The position numbers were made by a program, and so were the translations under genes. Below, one piece after another: positions 52,669 through 62,070 of a stretch of DNA of 64,000 nt. How positions within the stretch are numbered: position 1 is the first letter of the stretch; every line of letters begins with the position of its first letter. The DNA comes from Dechloromonas sp. ZY10 (lineage in GTDB: Bacteria; Pseudomonadota; Gammaproteobacteria; Burkholderiales; Rhodocyclaceae), in the NCBI RefSeq assembly GCF_041378895.1, contig NZ_CP144212.1, forward strand, positions 1,783,501 through 1,847,500, written 5' to 3'. The notes under the pieces were generated by a model. That model ran no database searches. It saw only the letters and a program-made list of their open reading frames with translations, and had not been told where the DNA came from.

Positions 52669-55665
52669 TCAGCTGCGCTTGCTCAACCACTTGAGCAGAG
52701 TTTCGTAGAGCAGCTCGGGAGTGACCGGTTTGGAAATGAAGTCGTCCATCCCCGCCGCCAAACACTTCGAGCGGTCGTCGCTGAAGGCATTCGCGGTCAT
52801 CGCAATGATCGGCAGTTGCCGGATGTCGGCAAAACCCCGAATCCGGTGCGTCGCCTCCAGCCCGTCCATGGTCGGCATCTGCATATCCATCAGGATCAGC
52901 GCGTAATCCTGTTTCCGGATCTGCTCCAAGGCTTGTTCGCCATCCTCGGCAAGATCGGCAAGCAGGCCGACGTCGTCGAGCAGCGAAAGCGTGACTTCCT
53001 GGTTGATCGGCTCGTCCTCGACCAGCAGAACCCGAGTGCCGGCGTATTCCGTCTTGAGCCTTTGCTCGGCATCGCCGGCCAGCGGTTCGTCGGTGAGCGG
53101 CGAGCAGGGGGCGCTTTTCAGCAGGCGGACCTGCAGCCAGAAGGTACTGCCCTCCCCTAGCGTGCTGCTTACTCCGGCCTCCCCACCCATCAATTCGGCA
53201 ATCCGCCGGGTAATCGCCAGCCCCAGGCCGGTTCCGCCGTACTTGCGGGTAATCGAGTTATCCGCCTGTTCGAATGCGCCAAACAGTCGTGGCAGGACTT
53301 CCGGCGCGACCCCCGGCCCGCTGTCGGCGACCTCGAAGCGGATCGTCAGACAATCGGCATCTTCGCCGACCACGCTGGCCCGCAGGCTGACGCTGCCGCG
53401 TTCGGTGAACTTGACCGCATTTGACGCATAGTTAAGCAAGGCCTGCTGCAGGCGTGTCCGGTCGCCAAGTAATCCGCAGGTAATCGGGGACACCGCCAGA
53501 GTCAGCGCCAGGCCCTTGGCCCAGGCCTTGTCGGCAATCATGCTGGCAACGTTTTCCATGATTTCGCCGATATGGACCGGTCCTTCTTCAAGGGTGAACT
53601 TGCCGGCCTCGATTTTTGACAAATCGAGAATGGCATTGATGATTTCCAGCAGATGCTGGCCTGCGCCATCGATTTTGTCGAGTTTTTCGCCCTGCTCCGG
53701 CGAGACGCCGCTACGCCGCAGAATGTGGGTCATTCCGGAAATCGCATTGAGCGGCGTACGGATTTCGTGGCTCATGTTGGCCAGAAAGGCGCTCTTGGCG
53801 ACATTCGCCGCCTCGGCCATGTGCTTTGCCTGGACCAGCTCGCGTGTCCGCTCATCAACCAGGCGCTCCAGATGCAGGCGGTAATCCGCAAGCTCGCTCT
53901 GAATGGCCTTCATCTCGGTGATGTCCATCGCCAGGCCCTCGATCAGATGCTCGTCGCCGCTCGCCTGAATGCCGATCGAACGATCGAGGAACCAGTGCCA
54001 CTCGCCGGCATGGTCACGGATCCGGTATTCCAGACGATAGGCTTCATTGTGTTCGATCAGCCGCGAAAGCGCGGCAAGGACCAAAGGCCGGTCCTCCGGA
54101 TGCAGCGCATCGAACCAGTGCTGCGGATGCAGCAGCAGGTCTTCGGGCGAACAGGCAAAGATCGTCGCCGCACCCGGCGAAAGATAAAGCGTACCGCGCC
54201 GGGACGAGTAGGTATAGGCAATGTCGGGCAGGTTCTCGACCAGGCGACGGTAACGCGCCTCGCTCTCGCGCAGCACTTCTTCCGCCTGTTTTCCCGGCGT
54301 GATGTCGGTATGCGTGCCGCACATGCGCAAAGGCTTGCCCGAACTGTCGCGCTGCATCACGCTGGCCTGGTCGAGAATCCAGCGGACCCCGCCGGACTTG
54401 TGCAGCATCCGGTATTCCAAGCGGTGGATGTTCGAATGCCCCTGCAACACGTCGTTGATCGAATTCCAGGCTCGCTCGCGGTCGTCGGGATGGATGAAGT
54501 CGGTCCACTGGCGGGTCGTTTGCTGGATTTCAGTCAGGGTGTACCCCAGCATTTCTGCCCAGCGCGCGTTCCGGTCGACCTTGCCGGCGGCGATATCCCA
54601 GTCCCAGAACCCCAGTTCCGAACCCTGCAGGACGAAGCGCAATTGCTTCTCGCTGTTTTCCAGTGCCTGTTGCGCCCGCTTATGGCCGGTGATGTCGTGG
54701 CCGATCCCGAGTACCCCGATCAAGCGGCCATCGTCGGCCCGCATCGGGACCTTGGTCGTTTCAAGAATTTCCCGGTGGCCATCGCCGGCAAACACGACCT
54801 CTTCCTCGTTGCTGCTCTGGCAATCCTGCTCCATGGCAATCCGGTCGTGATGGCGGAAGTGGTCAGCCAGTGCCGGGCTGACAAAATCGTAATCGGTCTT
54901 ACCGACGATCTCGCCAAAGCTGGCGCCGAAAAAGGTTTCGAATCGCTTGTTGCAACTCAGGTAGCGGCCATCCACATCCTTCAGCCAGATCAGGTCGGGC
55001 AAGGCATTGATCAGCGTCCGCAGCATTGCTCTTTCCTGAGTCAGCGCGCTCAGCATCTGCTCGCGCTGAGTAATGTCCTCGGACATGATGACGATGCCCC
55101 CGATCTTGTTGGCACTGGCGTACCAGGGAAAAATTCCCCACTTGATCTGCTGGACCGTACCATCCTCGCGCACCAGGGAGTCGTGTTCCGAACTCGCGTG
55201 TTCGCCGTTCAGGCAGCGCTGGTGCAATGCTTTCCATGCCTCGGGCAAGCCGGGGAAAACCTCGTAATGCGAACGCCCGATCAGACTCCGCGCCCCCAGG
55301 CGGTAATCTTCCGACCAGCGACGGCTGGCCGCCACGTAGCGCATGTTCCGGTCGAGCATCGCAATCGCCGAAGGCGCCTGCTCGATAAAGACCTGCAGCA
55401 ATTCCAGCTGCGGCGACAGGAGTTGGGTATGGTGTCGCCAGATTCGCTGGATCAGGAGGTAAAGCAACAGGGAGGTGGCGACCACGAAGACCAGCCCCTT
55501 GACCTTGCTTGCCTCCTCGACCCTGGCTGCATCGCCCAGCATGGCGAAAAGAACCGTATCGGAAACCATGATCCAGAGCGCGGCAAATGCCGCGTAGGCC
55601 AAGACGACGGTCAGCGTGCTTCGGTGTTGTGTGGCGATCAGGTAGCGCGGAAGCATCGGACCCAT
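52669..55665 (-). CDS. Multi-PAS hybrid sensor histidine kinase with receiver
   Basis: About 998 residues. Two membrane helices near 15-70 enclose a short periplasmic loop. At least four PAS/PAC units follow (about 90-610; for example [57 protein letters not shown]). Next come HisKA with H633 in [12 protein letters not shown], HATPase ([16 protein letters not shown]) and a receiver with VLLVEDE and D927 in MDMQMP. Several PAS units probably sense redox or metabolites in the cytoplasm. The start (55665) is uncertain; ATG 55656 is as good. No output domain is attached and no regulator is adjacent. Confidence 0.88.
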   Translation of the reverse strand: MGPMLPRYLIATQHRSTLTVVLAYAAFAALWIMVSDTVLFAMLGDAARVEEASKVKGLVFVVATSLLLYLLIQRIWRHHTQLLSPQLELLQVFIEQAPSAIAMLDRNMRYVAASRRWSEDYRLGARSLIGRSHYEVFPGLPEAWKALHQRCLNGEHASSEHDSLVREDGTVQQIKWGIFPWYASANKIGGIVIMSEDITQREQMLSALTQERAMLRTLINALPDLIWLKDVDGRYLSCNKRFETFFGASFGEIVGKTDYDFVSPALADHFRHHDRIAMEQDCQSSNEEEVVFAGDGHREILETTKVPMRADDGRLIGVLGIGHDITGHKRAQQALENSEKQLRFVLQGSELGFWDWDIAAGKVDRNARWAEMLGYTLTEIQQTTRQWTDFIHPDDRERAWNSINDVLQGHSNIHRLEYRMLHKSGGVRWILDQASVMQRDSSGKPLRMCGTHTDITPGKQAEEVLRESEARYRRLVENLPDIAYTYSSRRGTLYLSPGAATIFACSPEDLLLHPQHWFDALHPEDRPLVLAALSRLIEHNEAYRLEYRIRDHAGEWHWFLDRSIGIQASGDEHLIEGLAMDITEMKAIQSELADYRLHLERLVDERTRELVQAKHMAEAANVAKSAFLANMSHEIRTPLNAISGMTHILRRSGVSPEQGEKLDKIDGAGQHLLEIINAILDLSKIEAGKFTLEEGPVHIGEIMENVASMIADKAWAKGLALTLAVSPITCGLLGDRTRLQQALLNYASNAVKFTERGSVSLRASVVGEDADCLTIRFEVADSGPGVAPEVLPRLFGAFEQADNSITRKYGGTGLGLAITRRIAELMGGEAGVSSTLGEGSTFWLQVRLLKSAPCSPLTDEPLAGDAEQRLKTEYAGTRVLLVEDEPINQEVTLSLLDDVGLLADLAEDGEQALEQIRKQDYALILMDMQMPTMDGLEATHRIRGFADIRQLPIIAMTANAFSDDRSKCLAAGMDDFISKPVTPELLYETLLKWLSKRS

Positions 55666-55760
55666 ACCGGACAATTCAGGAGAGTGCAGATTATTCTCTC
55701 GGCCCGCCTTTGCCAAGCTGGCTGAATGACTAGCGCGACATCGCCGTGGCCGCAATGACA

Positions 55761-55782
55761 ACGGGGGCCGCCTGGCCCCCGT
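55761..55782 (-). terminator. Hairpin after thrC
   Basis: ACGGGGGCC (55761-55769) and GGCCCCCGT (55774-55782) pair around four bases, about 55 bases past the thrC stop on the minus strand. Only TGTCATTG follows, so termination would be weak. Confidence 0.5.
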
Positions 55783-55837
55783 CGATTGACCTCTCTCCCG
55801 GCCAAACCGGCGAACCGGACGTTGGCCGAGGCGGGTC

Positions 55838-57265
55838 TTACACCCGGTCGACGATGAACTGCTTGATCGCGTTCACGTCCGGGTCCATCACCACCACTTG
55901 CTGTTCAAGCGCTTCGATGCCCTTCAGTTCAGCCGGGCGGACCGGCTCGGTGCCGAGGGCTTCGCGGATGGTTTCCTCGAACTTGGCCGGCTGGGCGGTT
56001 TCGAGAACCACCATGTTCACGCCGGGGATGCGGTTTTCCAGCGCCACCTTGAGGCCATCGGCGGTGTGGGTGTCGAGCATCACGTTGTAGCGCCCCTGGG
56101 CGAAGCGGATGGTATTGATGCGGTCAATGTGGCTGCTCTTGCCCGAGACAAAGCCGAATTTTTCGCGGTTTTGCCAGTGGACCGTAGCCGACAGGTCGAA
56201 GGCCTCGCCCTTGTCGACCTTGGCCCACAGTTCGCGGACGATGGCCGGATCGCGGCCGACCAGGTCAAAGACGAAACGCTCGAAGTTGGACGCTTTGGAA
56301 ATATCCATCGACGGGCTAGAGGTGACGCTGGTTTCAGCCGAGGTACGCGGGCGATAGACGCCGGTCTTGAAGAACTCGTCGAGAACGTCGTTCTCGTTGG
56401 TGGCCAGCACCAGCTTGGCGATCGGCAGCCCCATCTGGCGGGCGATGTGGCCGGCGCAGATGTTGCCGAAGTTGCCCGAGGGCACGCAGAAGGCAACCTG
56501 CTCATCGTTGGACTGGGTGGCCAGGAAATAGCCCTGGAAGTAATAGACAATCTGCGCCGCGACGCGCGCCCAGTTGATCGAATTGACCGCGCCGATCTTG
56601 TACTTGGCCTTGAACTCGGCGTCGTTGGAGACGGCCTTGACGATGTCCTGGGCGTCGTCGAACATGCCGCGCACGGCGATATTGAAGATGTTGGCGTCCT
56701 TCAGGGAATACATCTGGGCGCGCTGGAAGGCGCTCATCTTGCCGTCCGGCGAAAGCATGAAGACGCGCACATTGTGCTTGCCGCGCATCGCGTATTCGGC
56801 GGCCGAGCCGGTATCGCCGGAAGTGGCGCCGAGGATGTTGATCGCCTGACCGCGCTGGTCGAGGACGTACTCGAACAGGTTGCCGAGCAACTGCATCGCC
56901 ATGTCCTTGAAGGCCAGCGTCGGGCCGTTCGACAATTCCTGGGTGTACAAGCCATCTTCGAGCTTGGTCAGCGGGGTGATTTCAGCCGCGTTGCCGCCGT
57001 TGCGGGTGAAACGATAGACATCGGCGGTGTAGGTCTTGGTGACGATGGCCTTGAGGTCGGCAGCCGGAATGTCGTCGATGAACTTGGACAGGATTTCAAA
57101 GGCCAGATCGGCGTAGGACAGTTGGCGCCAGGCATCGAGTTCGGCCCGGGTAATCTGCGGGTAGCTTTCCGGCAGGTACAAACCGCCGTCCGGCGCGAGG
57201 CCACCGAGGAGGATGTCGCAGAAAGCTTGAGGCGCGGACTGGCCGCGGGTCGAGAGATAGCGCAT
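55838..57265 (-). CDS. thrC: Threonine synthase
   Basis: The protein has 475 residues. The N-terminus MRYLSTRGQSAPQAFCDILLGGLAPDGGLYLPE is the ThrC start; PTLAFKDMAMQ holds the PLP lysine (K120), and GATSGDTGSAAEYA and SGNFGNICAG hold the phosphate-binding loop. The length is that of the longer fungal/proteobacterial ThrC type. It converts O-phosphohomoserine to threonine. In many betaproteobacteria thrC directly follows hom; here four features, including two genes of possible nitric-oxide physiology, lie between them. Confidence 0.95.
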   Translation of the reverse strand: MRYLSTRGQSAPQAFCDILLGGLAPDGGLYLPESYPQITRAELDAWRQLSYADLAFEILSKFIDDIPAADLKAIVTKTYTADVYRFTRNGGNAAEITPLTKLEDGLYTQELSNGPTLAFKDMAMQLLGNLFEYVLDQRGQAINILGATSGDTGSAAEYAMRGKHNVRVFMLSPDGKMSAFQRAQMYSLKDANIFNIAVRGMFDDAQDIVKAVSNDAEFKAKYKIGAVNSINWARVAAQIVYYFQGYFLATQSNDEQVAFCVPSGNFGNICAGHIARQMGLPIAKLVLATNENDVLDEFFKTGVYRPRTSAETSVTSSPSMDISKASNFERFVFDLVGRDPAIVRELWAKVDKGEAFDLSATVHWQNREKFGFVSGKSSHIDRINTIRFAQGRYNVMLDTHTADGLKVALENRIPGVNMVVLETAQPAKFEETIREALGTEPVRPAELKGIEALEQQVVVMDPDVNAIKQFIVDRV

Positions 57266-57302
57266 GGCAGAACCTGAAGTGAAAGCCGTGAAAAACGCGA
57301 TT

Positions 57303-58445
57303 TTACTGCGTTGACCGTGGAATGCGCAGGGCTTTTGCGAGATTGAGCACCCACGAGGCCAGTCCGACCAGCAACAACAGGCTGCCAGTCAACACCTCCT
57401 CGGCCGCGAACAACGCCCCGGCGGTCAGCCACAACACGGCCCGGATCTGCCCTAGCCAGGCCAACGTCGCCCGCATCTGGCGACGGCACGGCAAGGCCGG
57501 CCCGGGCCAGCGCCAGACCGGCAGCAACTGGCTGAGCGCGCCGCTGACCAGCGGCAACAGGAACGCCGGCAACCACAGCAGCAAGGTCGCCTGCCCCGGC
57601 ATCAGCCCAAAGCCGTGGGCCACCCCGAGCAGCAGGCTGCAGACAAATCCGAACAAGGCGGCAAACAGCGGCAGCGCAACGCCGTCGCCGGCCAGCAGTG
57701 GCATCCCGAAACGGCGCAGCCACTGCGCCGCGAGCAGGATGCAGACAATCATCAGCGCCGCCGCACCGCTGGCGGCAAAAATCCGCCCGAGACCGCCGAG
57801 CGGACTGAGCATTGTCCCACCGGCGACCAGCGCAACCCCGGCGAACATCGGCCAGCGCATCCGCTGCAGCCAGCGGGCGGCCTCCGGGTCAGGCTGCCCG
57901 AGGGCAGTCGGCAACAGCACCGGCAAGGTGCCCAGGGCTGCCAACCCAACCAGTCCCAGGGTGTTCAGGTGCAAATGGGCCAGCCGCAGCGGACGCGTAC
58001 TTTCCGGAGCCAGGACCAGTCCGATCACCGCCAGCATCGCCAGCATCAGGCAGACCAGCGCGCCTGCGTACCAGCGCCAGCCTGGATGCGGAGTTCCCAG
58101 GGATCGGTGGGCGCGCAGCCAGACCCAGCGCAGCAAAATTGCCGCGAGCACGGCGTCGACCGTGGCTATCAGTGCCAGCAGGCTGTGCGGCAGCATGCCC
58201 AGCAACGCAGGCAGGACCAGCAGGCCAACGGCCTGAGCAAGAAAGGGAAGACGCCGGATGACTGCGGCCGGGTCGCCGCTGCGCGTCAGCACCGGTACAA
58301 AATGGATCATTGCCGCCAGGATCAAGGGCACGACACCGGCAGCAAAGGCCAGATGCGCGGCCAGCCAGGGCGGCAAGCGGCCGCTCAGCGCAAGAACCAG
58401 GCTGGTGGCAAAAAAGAAAAGGGTGAAACCGGCAACGGAAAGCAT
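57303..58445 (-). CDS. Polytopic membrane protein, NnrS/haem-copper-like
   Basis: The protein has 380 residues with about twelve hydrophobic helices. Conserved-looking histidines sit inside helices: AAHLAFAAGV, AAMIHFVPVLTRSG and RLAHLHLNTLGLVGLAALG. This helix-embedded His pattern recalls NnrS or haem-copper oxidase subunit I relatives, but I cannot place it firmly. It lies downstream of the DUF2249 gene, which is often found with denitrification and nitric-oxide genes, and 38 bases upstream of thrC. A hairpin with T-tract separates it from DUF2249. The start at ATG 58445 lacks a strong Shine-Dalgarno. Confidence 0.7.
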   Translation of the reverse strand: MLSVAGFTLFFFATSLVLALSGRLPPWLAAHLAFAAGVVPLILAAMIHFVPVLTRSGDPAAVIRRLPFLAQAVGLLVLPALLGMLPHSLLALIATVDAVLAAILLRWVWLRAHRSLGTPHPGWRWYAGALVCLMLAMLAVIGLVLAPESTRPLRLAHLHLNTLGLVGLAALGTLPVLLPTALGQPDPEAARWLQRMRWPMFAGVALVAGGTMLSPLGGLGRIFAASGAAALMIVCILLAAQWLRRFGMPLLAGDGVALPLFAALFGFVCSLLLGVAHGFGLMPGQATLLLWLPAFLLPLVSGALSQLLPVWRWPGPALPCRRQMRATLAWLGQIRAVLWLTAGALFAAEEVLTGSLLLLVGLASWVLNLAKALRIPRSTQ

Positions 58446-58459
58446 GAGGTGATCCGTAA

Positions 58460-58478
58460 AACCCCGGACGGACCGGGG
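58460..58478 (-). terminator. Small hairpin with T-run between DUF2249 and the membrane-protein gene
   Basis: On the minus strand CCCCGG, five bases, CCGGGG, then TTTTAC. It lies about 15 bases before the membrane-protein start, a position suiting attenuation rather than full termination. Confidence 0.5.
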
Positions 58479-58547
58479 AGGAGGAGACGAAGTGTCCGGA
58501 CGGCGATTTTACGGATCGGGGAAGCGATTGGCGAACTGCCGAATGGA

Positions 58548-58814
58548 TCAGGCGACGACGACGAAGTCGATCACGATCGCACCGGGCTCGCGCTGCAGGT
58601 AGGTGATTTCAAGATGCTGGCCATAACGTTGCTGCAATTGAGCCAGCAGCGGCAGCGGATCATGGTCGTTACAGAAGCGCATCGTCTCGCCCGGCTGCAG
58701 CGCATCGAGCGCACCAAAGATGGCCGCATGACGGAAACGCTTGGCAATGCCGCGGGCGTCGAACGGGTAGATGGCTTCCGGGGTGGTGTGATTGCAGACG
58801 TGGATGTGTTGCAT
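58548..58814 (-). CDS. DUF2249 domain protein
   Basis: The protein has 88 residues. It spans DARGIAKRFRHAAIFGALDALQPGETMRFCNDHDPLPLLAQLQQRYG, the DUF2249 core (D-x-R pattern at the start, then the H-D-P-x-P-L motif). The family is a small SirA/TusA-like fold and is repeatedly found near hemerythrins, nir/nor genes and their regulators; its biochemical role is unsettled. ATG 58814 follows CTGGAGCACTTC. A possible FNR/DNR-like site lies upstream. Confidence 0.85.
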   Translation of the reverse strand: MQHIHVCNHTTPEAIYPFDARGIAKRFRHAAIFGALDALQPGETMRFCNDHDPLPLLAQLQQRYGQHLEITYLQREPGAIVIDFVVVA

Positions 58815-58871
58815 GAAGTGCTCCAGAGGGGAAGAAGGAAGGCCTGATGGCTCGACCGGGAGCTACTTTAA

Positions 58872-58885
58872 TTGATGAATATTAT
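58872..58885 (-). promoter_or_regulatory. Weak FNR/DNR-like site upstream of the DUF2249 gene
   Basis: TTGATGAATATTAT resembles TTGAT-N4-ATCAA: the left half is perfect and the right half matches three of five. It lies about 60 bases upstream of the DUF2249 start. The assignment rests on half a site plus the gene family's link to anaerobic respiration. Confidence 0.3.
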
Positions 58886-58959
58886 CCGACTCTTTGATGC
58901 ATCTCGCCTTTTCAAAAACACCAGCTATAACAAAAGTAATATCCCAGCAGGAGGCTGCG

Positions 58960-59217
58960 ATGCGCGATAAACGCCTGCACCAACTGGGCTGGCAAGACCC
59001 AGCCGAAATCATTGAATTCGTCCTCTGCGGCATTTGCACCCTGCCATTGCTGCTGTTGCTGGGGGGCTTTGCGGTTGAGGCGGCAGTCACCTTGCTGCTG
59101 CTGATCCTGGCTCTGGCGCTGCTCGGCACCCTGATTGAACCGGCAGGCGGTGACCAGCCCGGAGCGCCGCCCGATCAACATCAACACGACCGGGAAAATC
59201 CGCGCAGAAGACAATAA
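58960..59217 (+). CDS. Small membrane protein
   Basis: This 85-residue protein starts at ATG 58960, behind the strong CAGGAGGCTGCG. A soluble N-terminus (about 20 residues) precedes a long hydrophobic hairpin EFVLCGICTLPLLLLLGGF and AAVTLLLLILALALLGTLI, i.e. two membrane helices, and a hydrophilic His/Asp-rich tail. No family was recognised. It is divergent from DUF2249 and converges on hom with a shared terminator. Confidence 0.65.
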   Translation: MRDKRLHQLGWQDPAEIIEFVLCGICTLPLLLLLGGFAVEAAVTLLLLILALALLGTLIEPAGGDQPGAPPDQHQHDRENPRRRQ

Positions 59218-59244
59218 AAAAAGGGCCCGCAGGCCCTTTTTTTT
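59216..59244. terminator. Bidirectional terminator between the small membrane gene and hom
   Basis: Seven A plus GGGCC, a four-base loop, then GGCCC plus eight T form a perfect bidirectional rho-independent terminator between two converging genes. A broken palindromic-repeat copy (CACGGTCGAC, then GCCGG) begins right after it at 59245. Confidence 0.9.
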
Positions 59245-59261
59245 CACGGTCGACGCCGGTT

Positions 59262-60572
59262 TTACTGCAATTCTTCCAAGCGCACGCGCTTGACCTTGCC
59301 TTTCAGCACCGACAGGCTTTCAAGCTTGCCAATTGCGGCATCGGCAGCGCTCTCGCGGCAAACGTGGGTGAGGATGATGATGTCGGTTTCGCCCTCGCCC
59401 TCTTCCGGCTCGCGCTGCAGCATGGCGTCGATCGAGATGCCCTGATCGGCCAGGATGCGGGTGATGTCGGCAAGCACGCCCGGCTTGTCTTCGACGCGCA
59501 GGCGCAGGTAGTAACCGGTTTCGACCTCGCTCATCGGCAGGATCGGCAGATTGGACAGCGCATTCGGCTGGAAAGCCAGATGCGGCACGCGGTGCTCGGC
59601 GTCGGCATCGGCCAGACGGGCGACATCGACCAGGTCGGCAACCACAGCGGAAGCAGTCGGCTCGGCGCCGGCGCCCTTGCCGTAGTAGAGGGTGGTGCCG
59701 ACGGCATCGCCCTTGACCATCACCGCGTTCATCGCGCCTTCGACGTTGGCGATCAGGCGCTTGGCCGGGATCAGGGTCGGATGCACGCGCAGTTCAATCC
59801 CCTGCTCGCGACGCTTGGCGATGCCCAGCAGCTTGATCCGGTAGCCGAGCTGTTCGGCGTACTTGATATCGGAAGCTTCGAGCTTGGTGATGCCCTCGAC
59901 GTAGGCCTTGTCGAACTGCACGGGAATACCGAAAGCAATGGCGGAAATCAGGGTGGCCTTGTGCGCGGCATCAACGCCTTCGATGTCGAAGGTCGGATCG
60001 GCTTCGGCATAACCCAGGCGCTGAGCTTCGGCCAGCACGTCGGCAAAGGACAGGCCCTTGTCGCGCATTTCGGACAGGATGAAGTTGGTCGTGCCGTTGA
60101 TGATCCCGGCCGCCCATTCGATGCGGTTGGCCGAGAGACCTTCGCGCAGCGCCTTGATGATCGGGATGCCACCGGCGACGGCGGCTTCGAAGGCGACCAT
60201 CACGCCCTTTTGCTGGGCGGCGGCGAAAATCTCGGTGCCATGCACGGCGAGCAGCGCCTTGTTGGCGGTGACCACGTGCTTGCCGTTGGCGATGGCCTGC
60301 ATCACCACTTCCTTGGCCACGCCGTAGCCGCCGATCAGTTCGACGATGACGTCGATCTCGGGATCATTCACCAGCGCAAAGGCGTCGTCGGTCACGCGGG
60401 CGGCGCCGCCGGTCACCTGCTTCGCCAGCTCGACGTTCTTGTCGGCCACGGCGGTGATCTGGATCGGGCGACCGGCACGACGGGTAATTTCTTCCGCGTT
60501 GCGCTTGAGAACAGTCCAGGTGCCACCGCCGACGGTGCCGATGCCGATCAGGCCAACATTGATAGGTTTCAT
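59262..60572 (-). CDS. hom: Homoserine dehydrogenase
   Basis: The protein has 436 residues. It has the NAD(P)-binding GLIGIGTVGGGTW, the substrate region GIINGTTNFILSEM and KPDPTFDIEG-like AEADPTFDIEGVDAAHK, and a C-terminal ACT domain (VEDKPGVLADITRILADQGISIDAM) for feedback inhibition by threonine. It reduces aspartate semialdehyde to homoserine, the precursor for threonine (thrC here) and methionine (metY here). It follows alaA on the same strand across a 148-bp gap with four direct repeats, and converges with the small membrane-protein gene. Confidence 0.96.
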   Translation of the reverse strand: MKPINVGLIGIGTVGGGTWTVLKRNAEEITRRAGRPIQITAVADKNVELAKQVTGGAARVTDDAFALVNDPEIDVIVELIGGYGVAKEVVMQAIANGKHVVTANKALLAVHGTEIFAAAQQKGVMVAFEAAVAGGIPIIKALREGLSANRIEWAAGIINGTTNFILSEMRDKGLSFADVLAEAQRLGYAEADPTFDIEGVDAAHKATLISAIAFGIPVQFDKAYVEGITKLEASDIKYAEQLGYRIKLLGIAKRREQGIELRVHPTLIPAKRLIANVEGAMNAVMVKGDAVGTTLYYGKGAGAEPTASAVVADLVDVARLADADAEHRVPHLAFQPNALSNLPILPMSEVETGYYLRLRVEDKPGVLADITRILADQGISIDAMLQREPEEGEGETDIIILTHVCRESAADAAIGKLESLSVLKGKVKRVRLEELQ

Positions 60573-60577
60573 TTTTT

Positions 60578-60664
60578 AGGATCGAGTTGCTTGGAAGTTG
60601 AGAGGATCGAGTGGCCTAGGCGTTCTGGAGGATCCAGTTGCCCAGGAATTAGGATCGAGTGGTC
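60578..60664. repeat. Four direct repeats between alaA and hom
   Basis: AGGATCGAGTTGC (60578), AGGATCGAGTGGCC (60603), AGGATCCAGTTGCC (60629) and AGGATCGAGTGGTC (60651) recur at 22-26 base intervals just before the hom start. The spacing is about two helical turns. Regulation by a multi-site binding protein or a tandem expansion are both possible. Confidence 0.7.
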
Positions 60665-60720
60665 AAAAGCCCGGGAGTTTCGCCTTTTACTAACAGCTCA
60701 AGCTCCCTAGCAGCTAATAG

Positions 60721-61950
60721 CTAATTCGTGCCGTGCCGCTTGCGGTAGTTCTCGAGGAAACGGGCAACCCGGCCGATCGCGACGCGGAGATCGTCCTCGT
60801 GCGGCAGGAAGACCAGGCGGAAATGATCGGGATGCGGCCAGTTGAAGCCGGTACCCTGAACCAGCAGCACCTTTTCTTCCTGCAGCAGTTCCTGGATGAA
60901 GGCCTGATCGTTCTTGATCGGATAGACCTCGGGGTCCAGGCGCGGGAACATGTACAACGTTGCTTTCGGCTTGACGCAGGACACACCGGGAATGGCAGTA
61001 ATCAATTCGTGCGCCAGATCGCGCTGCCGACGCATGCGCCCACCCTCAGCGACCAGATCGTCAATGCTCTGGTAACCGCCCAGCGCGGTCTGGATGCCGT
61101 GCTGCCCCGGCGCGTTGGCACACAGGCGCATCGAGGCCAGCATGTCGAGGCCCTCGATGTAATCCTTGGCCCGCCGCTTGTCGCCGGAAACCACCATCCA
61201 GCCGGCGCGATAACCGCAGGAGCGGTAGTTCTTCGACAAGCCGTTGAAGGAAATGAACAGCACGTCCTCGGCCAGCGAGGCAATCGAGGTGTGCTCGACG
61301 TCCTCGTACAGAACCTTGTCGTACACCTCGTCGGCGTACACGATCAGATGATGCTCGCGGGCGATCTGGATGATCTCCTTGAGCACGTGATCGGGGTACA
61401 GCGCACCGGTCGGGTTGTTCGGATTGATGATCACAATCGCTTTGGTGTGCTTGCTGATCTTCCGCCGCATGTCGTCGAGATCAGGCATCCAGTCCTTGCT
61501 CTCGTCGCACAGGTAATGCACTGGCGTACCGCCGGAGAGGCTGATCGCCGCCGTCCACAACGGGTAGTCGGGCGCCGGCACCAGTACTTCGTCGCCAGCG
61601 TCGAGCAAGGCGTTCATCGCCATCACGATCAGTTCGGAAACCCCGTTGCCGACGTAGATATCCTCCAGCGTCACGCCCTTGATCCCCTTTTCCTGGGTGT
61701 AGTGCATGATCGCCTTGCGCGCCGCGAAGATCCCCTTGGAGTCGGTATAGCCAGCGGCATTCGGCAGATTGCGAATGATGTCCTGCTGGATTTCCTCAGG
61801 GGCATCGAAGCCGAACGCGGCAAGGTTGCCGATGTTCAGCTTGATGATCTTGTGGCCTTCTTCTTCCATCTGCTTGGCCTTCTGCAGCACGGGGCCGCGG
61901 ATGTCGTAGCAGACGTTGGCCAGTTTGGCGGATTTCTTGATCGTCTTCAT
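60721..61950 (-). CDS. alaA: Alanine aminotransferase AlaA-type
   Basis: The protein has 409 residues, a class I PLP aminotransferase. LNIGNLAAFGFDAPEEI and GYTDSKGIFAARKAI match AlaA (YfbQ), as do the substrate loop APDYPLWTAAISLSGG, the PLP-lysine segment FNGLSKNYRSCGYRAGW, and the final arm LVFLPHEDDLRVAIGR. It interconverts pyruvate and alanine with glutamate. The start ATG 61950 gives the family's normal length; a longer frame to 62010 is unsupported. In betaproteobacteria alaA commonly precedes hom, as here. Confidence 0.93.
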   Translation of the reverse strand: MKTIKKSAKLANVCYDIRGPVLQKAKQMEEEGHKIIKLNIGNLAAFGFDAPEEIQQDIIRNLPNAAGYTDSKGIFAARKAIMHYTQEKGIKGVTLEDIYVGNGVSELIVMAMNALLDAGDEVLVPAPDYPLWTAAISLSGGTPVHYLCDESKDWMPDLDDMRRKISKHTKAIVIINPNNPTGALYPDHVLKEIIQIAREHHLIVYADEVYDKVLYEDVEHTSIASLAEDVLFISFNGLSKNYRSCGYRAGWMVVSGDKRRAKDYIEGLDMLASMRLCANAPGQHGIQTALGGYQSIDDLVAEGGRMRRQRDLAHELITAIPGVSCVKPKATLYMFPRLDPEVYPIKNDQAFIQELLQEEKVLLVQGTGFNWPHPDHFRLVFLPHEDDLRVAIGRVARFLENYRKRHGTN

Positions 61951-62044
61951 GGTTTGACCGTTGGGGAAGGGGGCGGCGCAGCCGGCGGCAGCGTGCCCAC
62001 CAAAAGGCATAATCCTACTTGAGCGGGCGGGATTGCGCCAGAAT

Positions 62045-62062
62045 CCGGGCGCTGACGCCCGG
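62045..62062 (-). terminator. Hairpin after the small periplasmic-protein gene
   Basis: CCGGGCG (62045-62051) and CGCCCGG (62056-62062) form a perfect stem, 9 bases past the stop on the minus strand. No T-tract follows, so it is a weak candidate terminator. Confidence 0.4.
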
Positions 62063-62070
62063 GTTGCGAC

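Noticed and set aside
60578..60664. CRISPR-like mini-array before hom
   Set aside because: The units are only 13-14 bases with intervals of about 10 bases, too short for repeats and spacers.
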